Source: Candidatus Gastranaerophilales bacterium (GTDB lineage: Bacteria; Cyanobacteriota; Vampirovibrionia; Gastranaerophilales; Gastranaerophilaceae). Taken from it: 64,000 nucleotides of DNA. Both the position numbers and the translations under genes were made by a program. The notes beneath the pieces are model-generated. The model was not told the origin of the DNA, made no database searches, and worked only from the letters and a program-made list of their open reading frames with translations. Positions 8,527 through 17,424 of this stretch are shown here, in pieces; position 1 is the stretch's first letter; each line of letters starts with the position of its first letter. Location of the stretch: the NCBI GenBank assembly GCA_944323925.1, contig CALUUI010000005.1:1-64000 (forward strand). Direction: 5' to 3'.

Positions 8527-9807
8527 ATGGAAAGATTTTTTGGAATTTTTGGTATAATTGTAATTTTTACTATTGCTTTTGCTTTATCTAATAATAGAAA
8601 AGCAATCAATTACAAAACTATTGTTACAGGCTTTATATTACAAATACTTCTAGCAGTTTTCATCTTTAAAGTCCCCATTGGTCAACAAATGTTTATGTTC
8701 ATAGGACATTGCATTCAAAAAATCCTTGAGTTTGCATACATTGGCGGCCATTTTGTTTTTGGCGGACTTATGGATACTGAATTATTTGATAATTTGTTTG
8801 GCAGTAAAAACAGGATTTTCGCACTGCAGCTTATCGCATCAAACATCTTTATGATGATGTTAGTAAATATCTTGTATTACTACAATATAATGCAACGTGT
8901 AGTTTCATTCTTAGGTAAAGCAATGAACAAAGCGATGGAAGTCTCAGGTGCCGAAGCACTTTGTGCAGTTGCAAACTCTTTTGTCGGACAAATCGTTGCA
9001 CAAATAATGATTAAACCATATTTAGAAAAACTTACACGTTCAGAAATGCTTGCCTCAATGGCTGGAAGTATGGCATGTATCTCAGGTGCAATGATGCCTA
9101 TATACATTGGAATGGGAATACCGGCAACATACATTCTTGCCTCTTCTCTTATGGCTGCTCCAGGGGCTATGATTATTTCTAAAATAGTTTATCCTGAAAC
9201 AGGAAACCCTGTTACAAAGGATGCCATAAGAATTAGCAAAAGAAAAACTCACATCAATGTATTTGATGCTATTTCAAGCGGCGCTTCTGAAGGTATGAAG
9301 GTTGCAATAAGTGTTACTGCTATGATTCTTGCCCTAGTTGCTCTTGTTGCTATGATTGATTATATTCTTGGCGGAATTGGACTATTTATTTATAAAATTT
9401 TCCACCTTAGCGCTCCTGTTCTTGGATTTGATTTCCAACACTTGTCATTAAATATGATTTTAGGTAAAATCTTCGCTGTATTTGCTTGGATTATTGGTAC
9501 ACCTATTAATGAAGCAGCAAGCGTTGGCGCACTAATGGGTACAAAAATTGTACTTAATGAAATGGTTGCGTTTGTTGACCTTACACATATTGCAAATACA
9601 CTATCACCAAAAAGTTTTATGTTGGCAAGTTTTGCACTATGCAGCTTTGGGAACTTCGGATCTATAGCTATTCAAATCGGTGGTATCGGAGAACTTGCTC
9701 CTAACCAAAGAAAGAATTTAGCTAGACTTGCTCTTAGAGCTCTCATTTGTGGTACTCTTACCTGCTATATGTCTGCTGCTATTGTTGGCGTGCTTATAAC
9801 ATTCTAA
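8527..9807 (+). CDS. Concentrative nucleoside transporter (CNT/NupC family)
   Basis: A 426-residue polytopic membrane protein that imports nucleosides driven by H+ or Na+. CNT family features are clear: an N-terminal pair of helices, the GLMDTELFDNLFG loop, the central EALCAVANSFVGQ segment, GSMACISGAMMPIYIGMG, and the C-terminal SFALCSFGNFGSIAIQIGG and ELAPNQR motifs, all of which form the transport core in CNT structures. The length fits bacterial NupC-type proteins (about 400-425). AGGCGG six bases upstream acts as ribosome site. NAD kinase starts 19 bases after its stop, suggesting cotranscription. Confidence 0.9.
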   Translation: MERFFGIFGIIVIFTIAFALSNNRKAINYKTIVTGFILQILLAVFIFKVPIGQQMFMFIGHCIQKILEFAYIGGHFVFGGLMDTELFDNLFGSKNRIFALQLIASNIFMMMLVNILYYYNIMQRVVSFLGKAMNKAMEVSGAEALCAVANSFVGQIVAQIMIKPYLEKLTRSEMLASMAGSMACISGAMMPIYIGMGIPATYILASSLMAAPGAMIISKIVYPETGNPVTKDAIRISKRKTHINVFDAISSGASEGMKVAISVTAMILALVALVAMIDYILGGIGLFIYKIFHLSAPVLGFDFQHLSLNMILGKIFAVFAWIIGTPINEAASVGALMGTKIVLNEMVAFVDLTHIANTLSPKSFMLASFALCSFGNFGSIAIQIGGIGELAPNQRKNLARLALRALICGTLTCYMSAAIVGVLITF

Positions 9808-9826
9808 AAGATAGGATTAGCTCTAT

Positions 9827-10615
9827 ATGAAAATCGGTGCTGTTTACAATAAATACATCAATAATACTCAAGAAATTATTCATATTTTAGATACTTCTCT
9901 CAAAAGTTGTAATGCTGATTATTTAATACTTGATTCTGAAAACCTTAATGAAAATTTTGATTTTGTATTTGCAATAGGCGGAGATGGCACGATTCTTAAT
10001 GTAGCAAAATACTATGCAAAACAAGACATTCCTGTAATGGGTGTTAATCTTGGTAGGCTTGGATTCTTATCACAAGCTAATTTGTCTATGTTTACAAATA
10101 TTGTTAAAAATGTACTTAATAAAAATTTTAAAACAGACGAAAGAATCATACTGGAATGTAACGGTTATACTGCTCTAAATGACTTTGTTATAAAGGGTTC
10201 ACAGAACACAAGAACCACCAAATTCACCTTAAAAATTAACAATACACCTGTTTGCGAATATATATCCGATGGATTAATCATATCTACCCCAACAGGCTCT
10301 ACAGCATATTGTCTATCAGCAGGAGGCCCAATACTTGCTCCTCAAATGGGTGCTTTTGTTATTGTACCAATTTGTCCTCACACGCTAACAGCCAGACCGC
10401 TAGTTATTCCTGATTATGAAAAGCTATCTGTTTCATCTTCAGAATGCATTTTATCTGTTGCGGCTGACGGTACAGACCTGAGTTTTAATGCTGATAATAT
10501 TAATATTCAAAAGGCAAACTATAAAGCCAAATTAGCATTCCTTGAAGATAATAATTTCTACAACGTTCTAAGAGAAAAACTTTTCTGGGGCGTTTCTCCC
10601 TGTAATAATTTCTAA
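9827..10615 (+). CDS. nadK: NAD kinase
   Basis: Phosphorylates NAD+ to NADP+ in the cytoplasm. The family GGDGT motif is at residues 51-55 (AIGGDGTILN), followed by GVNLGRLGFLSQ and the conserved second site SDGLIISTPTGSTAYCLSAGGP. Near the C-terminus SVAADGTDLSF provides the last conserved segment. At 262 residues it is slightly short but complete. The ribosome site is a modest AGGA ten bases upstream. It follows the nucleoside transporter by 19 bases. Confidence 0.92.
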   Translation: MKIGAVYNKYINNTQEIIHILDTSLKSCNADYLILDSENLNENFDFVFAIGGDGTILNVAKYYAKQDIPVMGVNLGRLGFLSQANLSMFTNIVKNVLNKNFKTDERIILECNGYTALNDFVIKGSQNTRTTKFTLKINNTPVCEYISDGLIISTPTGSTAYCLSAGGPILAPQMGAFVIVPICPHTLTARPLVIPDYEKLSVSSSECILSVAADGTDLSFNADNINIQKANYKAKLAFLEDNNFYNVLREKLFWGVSPCNNF

Positions 10616-10626
10616 ATAAACCAACC

Positions 10627-10655
10627 TTAACCAATCTGTCTTCTTCTGCTATAAT
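10627..10655 (+). promoter_or_regulatory. Promoter, predicted leaderless transcript
   Basis: TTAACC (10627-10632), exactly 17 bases, TATAAT (10650-10655), then seven bases to the ATG at 10663 with no ribosome site. It would drive the TPR-GGDEF-tsaE-tsaB-methyltransferase operon. Confidence 0.6.
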
Positions 10656-10662
10656 AATACTT

Positions 10663-11712
10663 ATGAAACGTTTCTTTAGATTTTTGTTAACAATCATATT
10701 ATTAATTGCTGTTGCTTTAGCATGCTTCTTTGGCTGGGATTTTATAGTAAAACAGTTTCACCACGCTCAAGGAGTCTACTACATCTACAAAGGTGATAAA
10801 GCATACTTTAAAAATAATATGAAAAAAACTATCTATTATTATAAAAAAGGATTGGAACTATACCCTGAGCATTATGAGGCATGGTTTAACCTCGGAAACA
10901 TCTATGCAGTCCATGAAGACTACTTTGCGGCAATTGATGCCTATGAACAAGCCATAAAAAATAACCCCAAATACATTCTTGCAAGAATGAATCTTGGAAT
11001 TGTTTATTCTGAAGACCTTGGGGACTTTGATTCAGCAATAGAACAATATGATGAAATCATTAAAAATAAATACAGAACTCTTTATATCCCTAAAATTTAC
11101 AACAACAAAAAAAGTACTAAAGAAAATATAGGTGTTGCCTATTATAACAGAGGTTTAGCTTATAGACTTAAATCAATTTATCTCCCTGATGAAAAAAGGT
11201 ATCTGGCAGGAGAATTTGTTGAAAAAGCTATTGAATCTTACAAAAAGGCACAAAAATACTTGAAAAAAGATTACGCAAACAGCTATAATATGGGGCTTGC
11301 ATATCACGTTAACGGCGAATACACTAATGCCGCCATCAACTACTGTAAGGCTATTGAATACTCTCCAATGAGCTTTGAAGCTCACTACAACCTTGCTGTT
11401 TTATTAAGACAGCTTCACCATTATAAAGAATCCTTAGATGAGTTCCAAAAAGCGGCTCTTATTATTTCTGAAGATCCAAATGCTACTAATCAAGCACTTT
11501 ATGTGTTCAATTTGCTTAATGAAGCAACCAGAATTTTAATTTATAACGAACAAAATACTATTGAGCACTTAACCGATGAACCAATGTACTCCTACAGTTA
11601 TACCTACGTTGGCGGGAAATTGGTACCAACAGAGGAACTTGATAAAATTATTCTTAATAATTTCAAAAAATGTTCCGCTGATATAATTTTCACGGAGAAT
11701 GAAAATGATTAA
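10663..11712 (+). CDS. Membrane-anchored TPR protein
   Basis: 349 residues with an N-terminal membrane segment (about 5-27, FRFLLTIILLIAVALACFFG) and then a long series of tetratricopeptide repeats, for example YYYKKGLELYPEHYEAWFNLGNIY and YCKAIEYSPMSFEAHYNLAVLL. The topology suggests one inner-membrane helix with the TPR domain outside, serving as a protein-protein scaffold; the partner is unknown. It is the first gene of a tightly packed operon: its end overlaps the diguanylate cyclase start. The ATG sits right after a promoter without a Shine-Dalgarno sequence. Confidence 0.75.
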   Translation: MKRFFRFLLTIILLIAVALACFFGWDFIVKQFHHAQGVYYIYKGDKAYFKNNMKKTIYYYKKGLELYPEHYEAWFNLGNIYAVHEDYFAAIDAYEQAIKNNPKYILARMNLGIVYSEDLGDFDSAIEQYDEIIKNKYRTLYIPKIYNNKKSTKENIGVAYYNRGLAYRLKSIYLPDEKRYLAGEFVEKAIESYKKAQKYLKKDYANSYNMGLAYHVNGEYTNAAINYCKAIEYSPMSFEAHYNLAVLLRQLHHYKESLDEFQKAALIISEDPNATNQALYVFNLLNEATRILIYNEQNTIEHLTDEPMYSYSYTYVGGKLVPTEELDKIILNNFKKCSADIIFTENEND

Positions 11713-13123
11713 ATATATAAACTTCTTAGAAAATATCACTCAAATAGTTAATACTGACAAGCCTTTCGGCGAAACAGAGCAATTTATAAAAGAAAACTTT
11801 AAAGATTTTGGCGAACTTGAAACGCTAAATATCTTTTTACTCGATAACAATACAAAAGTTCTTCGTGATTGCTACAAAGAAATGAAGCCAATTCAAGAAA
11901 TCTTTGAAGATGAAATTGCGGTAAAATACAATAACACAATTGATGAGTTCTGGTTCAATGATTTTATTATAAATGGCAAAGCGTACAAACTTCCTCAAAA
12001 TATTGAAGAAATAACTATCAAACTTAAAAGTCTGGCTTTTCCTATTTACAAAGGTGATGATATTTGCGGATTAATAGAAATTGTTTTCAACTCGGAAACC
12101 GCTGTTCAACTATCATTTTTACATGTAATGAAAATTTTTTCATCTATTATTGCTCTAAAAATTCAAAATACGGTACTTGATGAAAAAATGCACACAAATG
12201 TCGAATTTTACGATTCAATGAAAAGTATTGCGAAAATTATTGAAACCCAATATGAATTGACCTACATAATTCCTCTAATCGGAGAAATGCTAGACCGGTT
12301 CATAGAAGATCACTTAATCTATATCTTTTTAAGAAATAATGATAAATTCGAACTATTTTGGCCAAAATCTTGTAATGACGAACGTGCAAAAGCTCTTATG
12401 CTTCAACTGGACAGTGAGTCAACATATTTATTATCTGATGACGGCAAACTTGGAGCTTTTGCAATGACAACAGAAAACAACTTACTTGGATGTATTATTG
12501 CAAAAAGCCTGTCTGAAAGACTTAAGCCTAAAGAAATTGATTATCTTGAACAACTTACAAGACAAGCCTCAATTACAATATCAAGAGCGAATTCATATTC
12601 TGAAGTTCTTCAATATGCAACACTGGATGCTCTAACAGGCTTAAACAACCGCAGACAACTTGAAACAAGACTTAAACAGGAGACTTCACAAGCTGAACGT
12701 CAAGGTCATCCGCTTTCTGTTATTATGATGGATATTGACTTCTTTAAAAACTTTAATGACACTTACGGACACGCTATTGGCGATTTGGTATTAAAAGAAG
12801 TTGCTAATACTGTTAAACAAACTTTAAGAGAATCAGACATTCCCGCAAGATATGGCGGAGAAGAGATTTGCGCACTGCTTCCTTTTACTGATTTAGAACA
12901 GGCAAAACAAGTTGCAGAACGTGTTAGACAAGGAGTTGAAGAACACGAAGTACCTGTTGAAATTGATGAAAAAGTTCAAAATCTTAAAGTAACTGTTAGT
13001 ATTGGGGTTGCTCAATATTCTAAAGGTTCTAAGCCTGAAGAATTATATATTAAAGCAGATGAAGCACTATATAAAGCGAAGAAAAACGGAAGGAATAGGG
13101 TTGAAATAAATGACAAAATATAA
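11705..13123 (+). CDS. Diguanylate cyclase with GAF-like sensor domain
   Basis: C-terminal GGDEF domain (about the last 165 residues, from YATLDALTGLNNRRQLE) that makes cyclic di-GMP from GTP. The active site reads GGEEI instead of the usual GGEEF/GGDEF; the product-inhibition I-site RESD lies five residues upstream, and the metal-binding DIDFFKNFND is intact, so the enzyme should be active. The N-terminal ~300 residues look like one or two GAF-type domains and have no membrane segment. An ATG at 11699 sits only one base after GGAG, whereas ATG 11705 is seven bases away, so I choose 11705 (472 residues). It overlaps the TPR gene before it and tsaE after it. Confidence 0.85.
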   Translation: MIKYINFLENITQIVNTDKPFGETEQFIKENFKDFGELETLNIFLLDNNTKVLRDCYKEMKPIQEIFEDEIAVKYNNTIDEFWFNDFIINGKAYKLPQNIEEITIKLKSLAFPIYKGDDICGLIEIVFNSETAVQLSFLHVMKIFSSIIALKIQNTVLDEKMHTNVEFYDSMKSIAKIIETQYELTYIIPLIGEMLDRFIEDHLIYIFLRNNDKFELFWPKSCNDERAKALMLQLDSESTYLLSDDGKLGAFAMTTENNLLGCIIAKSLSERLKPKEIDYLEQLTRQASITISRANSYSEVLQYATLDALTGLNNRRQLETRLKQETSQAERQGHPLSVIMMDIDFFKNFNDTYGHAIGDLVLKEVANTVKQTLRESDIPARYGGEEICALLPFTDLEQAKQVAERVRQGVEEHEVPVEIDEKVQNLKVTVSIGVAQYSKGSKPEELYIKADEALYKAKKNGRNRVEINDKI

Positions 13124-13586
13124 AAGAATTTGTAATACACTTGAAGATACAGCGAAACTTGCAAAAGAATTTTCAAAATTTATTAAAAACGGAGCTTTTA
13201 TCTGCTTATACGGAGAAATTGGCGCAGGAAAAACTGCTTTTGTTAAAAAACTTGCAGAAGCAATAGGTGTTACAGAAAGAGTTACAAGCCCAAGTTTTGT
13301 AATTCTAAATGAATATCATAGTGCTAAACTTCCTATGTACCATTTCGATTTATACAGGCTGGAATCTGCCGGAATTTCTACTATAGAAGATGAACTTAGG
13401 GAATACACCTCTGGTAAAAAAATTACACTTGTTGAATGGGCAGAATTTGATTCAGGAGCACTTCCATTTGACAGAATTGAAATAAATGTTACATATGACG
13501 ATAACGATGCAAGAATATACGAATTTTCCTGCAAAGGTGAGACCTATAAAAATATTATTGAGGAGTTGAATTGTGTTAACGCTTAG
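13110..13586 (+). CDS. tsaE: tRNA threonylcarbamoyladenosine biosynthesis ATPase TsaE
   Basis: ATPase that works with TsaB-TsaD in adding threonylcarbamoyl to A37 of ANN-decoding tRNAs. The P-loop GEIGAGKT is at residues 35-42, the family TSPSFVILNEY follows at about 58-68, then HFDLYRLES and VEWAEF. At 158 residues the length is typical. It overlaps the diguanylate cyclase by 14 bases and tsaB by 14 bases, so translation of the three is likely coupled; its own ribosome site is weak. Confidence 0.92.
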   Translation: MTKYKRICNTLEDTAKLAKEFSKFIKNGAFICLYGEIGAGKTAFVKKLAEAIGVTERVTSPSFVILNEYHSAKLPMYHFDLYRLESAGISTIEDELREYTSGKKITLVEWAEFDSGALPFDRIEINVTYDDNDARIYEFSCKGETYKNIIEELNCVNA

Positions 13587-14208
13587 TTTTGATACCAGCC
13601 TTGATAAAACATACATAGTGCTTGGTGATAATGGTAAAATTTTAGAATCAAAAGAAATTAAATCAGATGATAAAAATTATCATTCCGCGTATTTAATTTC
13701 AGAAATAGCAAATATTTTAAAAAAGAATAATAAAACACCTAAAGATATAAAATTGATCGGAGTAAATATTGGTCCGGGAAGTTTTACGGGAATTAGAGCA
13801 GGTGTTACAGTTGCAAGAGTTATGGCACAGGAAACAAACGCTAAAGTTCTTGGAATTTCTTCTCTTGAAATTTTGGCTAAAGCATCTAAACTCGATAATC
13901 CTATTGTAATACTTGATGCAAGAAAAAATATGGGATATCTATGGGATAATAATAAAATTCAAGGTGCACTATTACTTGATGATATCGATAAAATTGCATC
14001 TAATCGTAATATTATTACAGATAACACTTTATTTGAACGATACAAAAATATCGGAAATAATGTATTATCTTATCAAGAGAAAAATTTTCCGCTTGGAGAA
14101 ACTCTATTTGAAATAATCTCAGGAAAAACACCTGATGAAAAAGATATATGGCAATGTCTTAAACCGCTATATATACAACCACCACCTGTAACTTTAAAGA
14201 GGAATTAA
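13573..14208 (+). CDS. tsaB: tRNA threonylcarbamoyladenosine biosynthesis protein TsaB
   Basis: An ASKHA-fold partner of TsaD in t6A synthesis. Diagnostic motifs: LSFDTSLDKTYIVL at the N-terminus, HSAYLISEI, and IGVNIGPGSFTGIRAGVTVA (about 63-82). At 211 residues it is near the usual length. The start is a GTG at 13573 placed seven bases after AGGAG; the gene overlaps tsaE by 14 bases. TsaD itself is not in this window. Confidence 0.9.
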   Translation: MLTLSFDTSLDKTYIVLGDNGKILESKEIKSDDKNYHSAYLISEIANILKKNNKTPKDIKLIGVNIGPGSFTGIRAGVTVARVMAQETNAKVLGISSLEILAKASKLDNPIVILDARKNMGYLWDNNKIQGALLLDDIDKIASNRNIITDNTLFERYKNIGNNVLSYQEKNFPLGETLFEIISGKTPDEKDIWQCLKPLYIQPPPVTLKRN

Positions 14209-14210
14209 TA

Positions 14211-15077
14211 ATGAACGGAATTTGTCAAAACTGGTCACAATGGCTAAATGAAACAAGATTTTCAGCTTTAACTGATGAGATGAAAGCTCAAAATATGAAA
14301 TGGCTTGAAGCTGTTAGAGATGTTATTCTAACGTATGCAGAAATCTCTCAAAATGATGTAATCCTTGATATTGGGACAGGAACAGGACTCCTTGGAATGA
14401 AAGCCCTTGAAATGCAAAAATGCCAAGGAAAAGTTATTTTTTCTGATAAGTTTCAAGATTGTCTTGATAGTTGTAAAGAATTCTTAGAGAAAAACGGAGT
14501 TACTGAAGGCTATGAGTTTTTACTCAGTGAGTGTGAACATCTTGCTCTTAATGAATGCACTGTAACAAAAGCTCTTATGCGCTCCGTTCTTGTACATATC
14601 GTTGATAAACAAGCTGCTATTAATGAAATCTACAGAGTTCTTAGACACGGCGGAAGATTCTGTGCTTTTGAGCCGGTTATTCGCTCTAATACTAAATATT
14701 GGGAAATTTTACACCCTTCATTCATTGATAGATATGACGAATTTAAAGCTGCTGAAGAAGAATTTTCTAAAGACCCGCTTGACCCACTATTTAACTTCGA
14801 TGAAAAATCTATTAAGAAAAATCTTGAAGAAGCCGGGTTTGAGAATCCTGAAGTTAATCTTCAAGTTGTTAAATCTAAATATGTAGTACAAAGAGATATG
14901 GTTCAAAAATGGTTTACAACACCACCTTCCCCAACTACAAAATGTACTAAAGAAAGATTCTTGATGTACTTCCCTGAAAGTGTTGTTAATAAATATATAA
15001 GAGATATTGAAAACTTTCTTACAGGCAAAGAAATTTCTCTTAAAACCAACGCTATACTTATTAATGCTAAAAAGTAA
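14211..15077 (+). CDS. Class I SAM-dependent methyltransferase
   Basis: 288 residues. The SAM-binding motif I is VILDIGTGTGLLGMKAL (about 50-66), followed by an acidic strand end (IFSDK) and a motif resembling MRSVLVHIVDKQAAINEIYRVLRHGG, the post-motif region of UbiE-like Methyltransf_11 enzymes. The substrate cannot be told. It begins two bases after the tsaB stop with GAGGA as ribosome site and is the last gene of the operon, followed by a terminator. Confidence 0.8.
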   Translation: MNGICQNWSQWLNETRFSALTDEMKAQNMKWLEAVRDVILTYAEISQNDVILDIGTGTGLLGMKALEMQKCQGKVIFSDKFQDCLDSCKEFLEKNGVTEGYEFLLSECEHLALNECTVTKALMRSVLVHIVDKQAAINEIYRVLRHGGRFCAFEPVIRSNTKYWEILHPSFIDRYDEFKAAEEEFSKDPLDPLFNFDEKSIKKNLEEAGFENPEVNLQVVKSKYVVQRDMVQKWFTTPPSPTTKCTKERFLMYFPESVVNKYIRDIENFLTGKEISLKTNAILINAKK

Positions 15078-15105
15078 TTTGTTTATATCTAAATTTAAAA
15101 ATAAA

Positions 15106-15136
15106 GCTCTTTTGTTTAATACAAAAGAGCATTTTT
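15106..15136 (+). terminator. Intrinsic terminator of the TPR-to-methyltransferase operon
   Basis: GCTCTTTTGT (15106-15115), a five-base loop, ACAAAAGAGC (15121-15130), then ATTTTT. Confidence 0.75.
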
Positions 15137-15175
15137 AATAAAGGTATACTACACATTCATCATTCTACACACTTA

Positions 15176-15679
15176 TTATGCATATTTAGGTGCATCTTGT
15201 GATCGTTGTTCTACAGCACCTTCAACGCTTTGTAATTCTGCTTCTACAGCCTTTAATCGTTGTTCTATTCTTGCTGTTCTTATATCTATTTCTTTTTCTG
15301 CTTTATTCAATTCTAATTCTTTTGCTTTTCTTATTTGTTGGAATGCCTGCTCTGCAAAACAATTAAAGTAATATCGTCTCATTTGCATTTGTTGTGCAGG
15401 AGTACCGCCTTTAGGCATCATGCCTGATTGGTCAAATATACTAAACTTCTGCTGAGCTGACTGCAACGCAATCTGATTGCTCATATTCATAAACCTAAAA
15501 CCATCTGAAAATACCGAACCAGGTAGTGATGCGATTGACGCCGGTGTCAATCTGCCTTGTCCAAGTGTTGCTGCATATGACTGGATATCATACAGCTTTT
15601 GCTTTTCATCCAGCAACTGCTTCGTTAAGCTATTTCGTTGTCTTAATAAAGACATCTGTCTATACAATAGCAAAAACAT
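15176..15679 (-). CDS. Hypothetical coiled-coil protein
   Basis: 167 residues, unrecognised. The N-terminal part (LLRQRNSLTKQLLDEKQKL) and the C-terminal part (KAKELELNKAEKEIDIRTARIEQRLKAVE, about 115-150) are charged helices with coiled-coil character, joined by a Gly/Met/Ser-rich middle with ASIASLPGSVF and GMMPKGGTPAQQMQMRR. No signal peptide or membrane segment. The ribosome site before ATG 15679 is poor (AGGTTAGAAAA). The pattern resembles a structural or secretion-related filament component, but that is only an impression. It stands between a terminator and the 5'-nucleotidase gene. Confidence 0.55.
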   Translation of the reverse strand: MFLLLYRQMSLLRQRNSLTKQLLDEKQKLYDIQSYAATLGQGRLTPASIASLPGSVFSDGFRFMNMSNQIALQSAQQKFSIFDQSGMMPKGGTPAQQMQMRRYYFNCFAEQAFQQIRKAKELELNKAEKEIDIRTARIEQRLKAVEAELQSVEGAVEQRSQDAPKYA

Positions 15680-15800
15680 TTTTCTAACCTACCTGTACTA
15701 ACCTTTATTAACCTACACTTATATAAAGTTTTTTACTTCTTTAAAATTGCTTTTTTATTACAGATATGTTAAGTTTTGTTACATACGGCTTAAAGACAAA

Positions 15801-17348
15801 TTAATCAACAATCGTCAAACGCCCTGTTTGATTGATTTTTACAGGTTCTTTCTTATCTTTTAAATACTGACAAACCATTATATCTTTATCATAGGGATAA
15901 ATTTTGTACGCTTGATTTATCTTATCCAACATAGGAATATCATCACCGCCCATGGTTATAAATTCATCTGCCGCAACTTTATAAACCTTATTTGGATCTG
16001 GATTATCTATATCAATAGGTATTACATTTCCATTTTTATCTATAAAGTTCATTGCAACTAATTCTTTTTTACTCTTGCTTACAGTATATGTTAAGCCTGA
16101 AACAGCATATAATCCCGGCTTATTACTTGCTCTAGATAATGTTCGCTTTGTTACTAGCTTAAAAGCATCTACCAATTCTTTTTCTGTTACAGGTACTACT
16201 GTCATATCATCTGAAAATGGTGCAATATCTTTAACTTCTCGATTATTTATTTTACCAACATGGAAATAATTTCTTATGCCCGAATTGTTCCATAAGCCTA
16301 TATCAGCACCTGTTATTTCTTTTATTGCGTCACAAACAAAATTAGCATGAGGGTTTTCTGAAATATAAATATTTTCTGGCGGTGGAATTACTTCACTTAC
16401 CTCACCTACTACTTCTGCTGGACCTAAAACTTGGTTAAATATGTATTCGTGTACATAACTCTTTGGATAATTATGTGTTTTATGAATATTATTCTGTGCA
16501 CGTTTTATTACCCCATCTTTATCAAACTCAAGGTTTAAAAGTCCAAAGTAATGACCGTCTTTTCCTGCCTGCGTTATTATTACAGGTTTGCCTGACGGCG
16601 AATATATCAAGTTATCGCCTTCTTTTATATCTTTTATTAGTTCGTGAGTATGCCCGCCTATTATTACGTCTATACCATCTATTTTTTCGGCTATATCTTT
16701 ATTTTTGTTATGCCCTAAATGCGAAAGTAAAAATATTTTATTTATTCCTTCTTTCTCCATTTTTTCAACTTCGGATTTTATTTTTTGAAGTGTTACATAA
16801 TAATTATCTACTTCACAATCTTTTATATAATCAGGATTTGTTACTCTTTCAAATATATCATTTGGACATGCTCCAATTAATCCTATTTTCTCACCTTTTA
16901 CTTCCGTCACCATTGAAGATTTTAGTACATCATTTAAATCAGTCTTATCAGGACGAGTTGTTTTTTCTCTAAAGTTTATTGCAAGAGTACTTGTTGAATG
17001 ATTTCTATTTAAGTCACAAAAATCATCTGTCATTGTATCCATTTCATGGTTGCCCATTGCACGTGCTACTATCTTTGCAAATTGTAAAAATAGTATTGTT
17101 GCAGCATTTGAATTATGATTTTTCTCATTCCCTATCTGATCATCGCCGCCTGAAAGTCTTATATCACCTTCTATACCGCTTAGAATTCTCAATTCGTTAT
17201 TTGTCTGACCATGCCCGTCATTTATATATCCGACAGACAACTGGAAATTATCTTTATCCTGTTTTTCGCCAAAACCATATCTCTGCATTGGATTTTGTGA
17301 GGTAAAATTCACTTTGGGAATTTGTTTAAATGGATTAAATCTTATCAT
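15801..17348 (-). CDS. 5'-Nucleotidase/2',3'-cyclic phosphodiesterase (UshA-like)
   Basis: 515 residues with the two-domain layout of this family. The N-terminal calcineurin-like phosphoesterase shows INDGHGQ, GGDDQIGN, MGNHEMD, LLSHLGH and GGHTHE, which together supply the two-metal site. The C-terminal 5'-nucleotidase domain shows WNNSGIRNYF and VAADEFITMGGDDIPML. It would release nucleosides from nucleotides. Unlike most family members it has no signal peptide: the N-terminus reads MIRFNPFKQIPKVNFTSQNP, so it may be cytoplasmic or use an unusual export route. AAGGTG precedes the ATG. Confidence 0.85.
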   Translation of the reverse strand: MIRFNPFKQIPKVNFTSQNPMQRYGFGEKQDKDNFQLSVGYINDGHGQTNNELRILSGIEGDIRLSGGDDQIGNEKNHNSNAATILFLQFAKIVARAMGNHEMDTMTDDFCDLNRNHSTSTLAINFREKTTRPDKTDLNDVLKSSMVTEVKGEKIGLIGACPNDIFERVTNPDYIKDCEVDNYYVTLQKIKSEVEKMEKEGINKIFLLSHLGHNKNKDIAEKIDGIDVIIGGHTHELIKDIKEGDNLIYSPSGKPVIITQAGKDGHYFGLLNLEFDKDGVIKRAQNNIHKTHNYPKSYVHEYIFNQVLGPAEVVGEVSEVIPPPENIYISENPHANFVCDAIKEITGADIGLWNNSGIRNYFHVGKINNREVKDIAPFSDDMTVVPVTEKELVDAFKLVTKRTLSRASNKPGLYAVSGLTYTVSKSKKELVAMNFIDKNGNVIPIDIDNPDPNKVYKVAADEFITMGGDDIPMLDKINQAYKIYPYDKDIMVCQYLKDKKEPVKINQTGRLTIVD

Positions 17349-17424
17349 ACTTTCACACCTTCACTATCTTTAAAATTAATGAAGGTTATTTTTTGCCTTT
17401 ATTTACGAAAAACTTAACGAAAAT

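Noticed and set aside
16463-16972. 169-codon open frame on the plus strand
   Set aside because: It lies wholly inside the 5'-nucleotidase gene, is Leu/Tyr-rich antisense composition and has no ribosome site.
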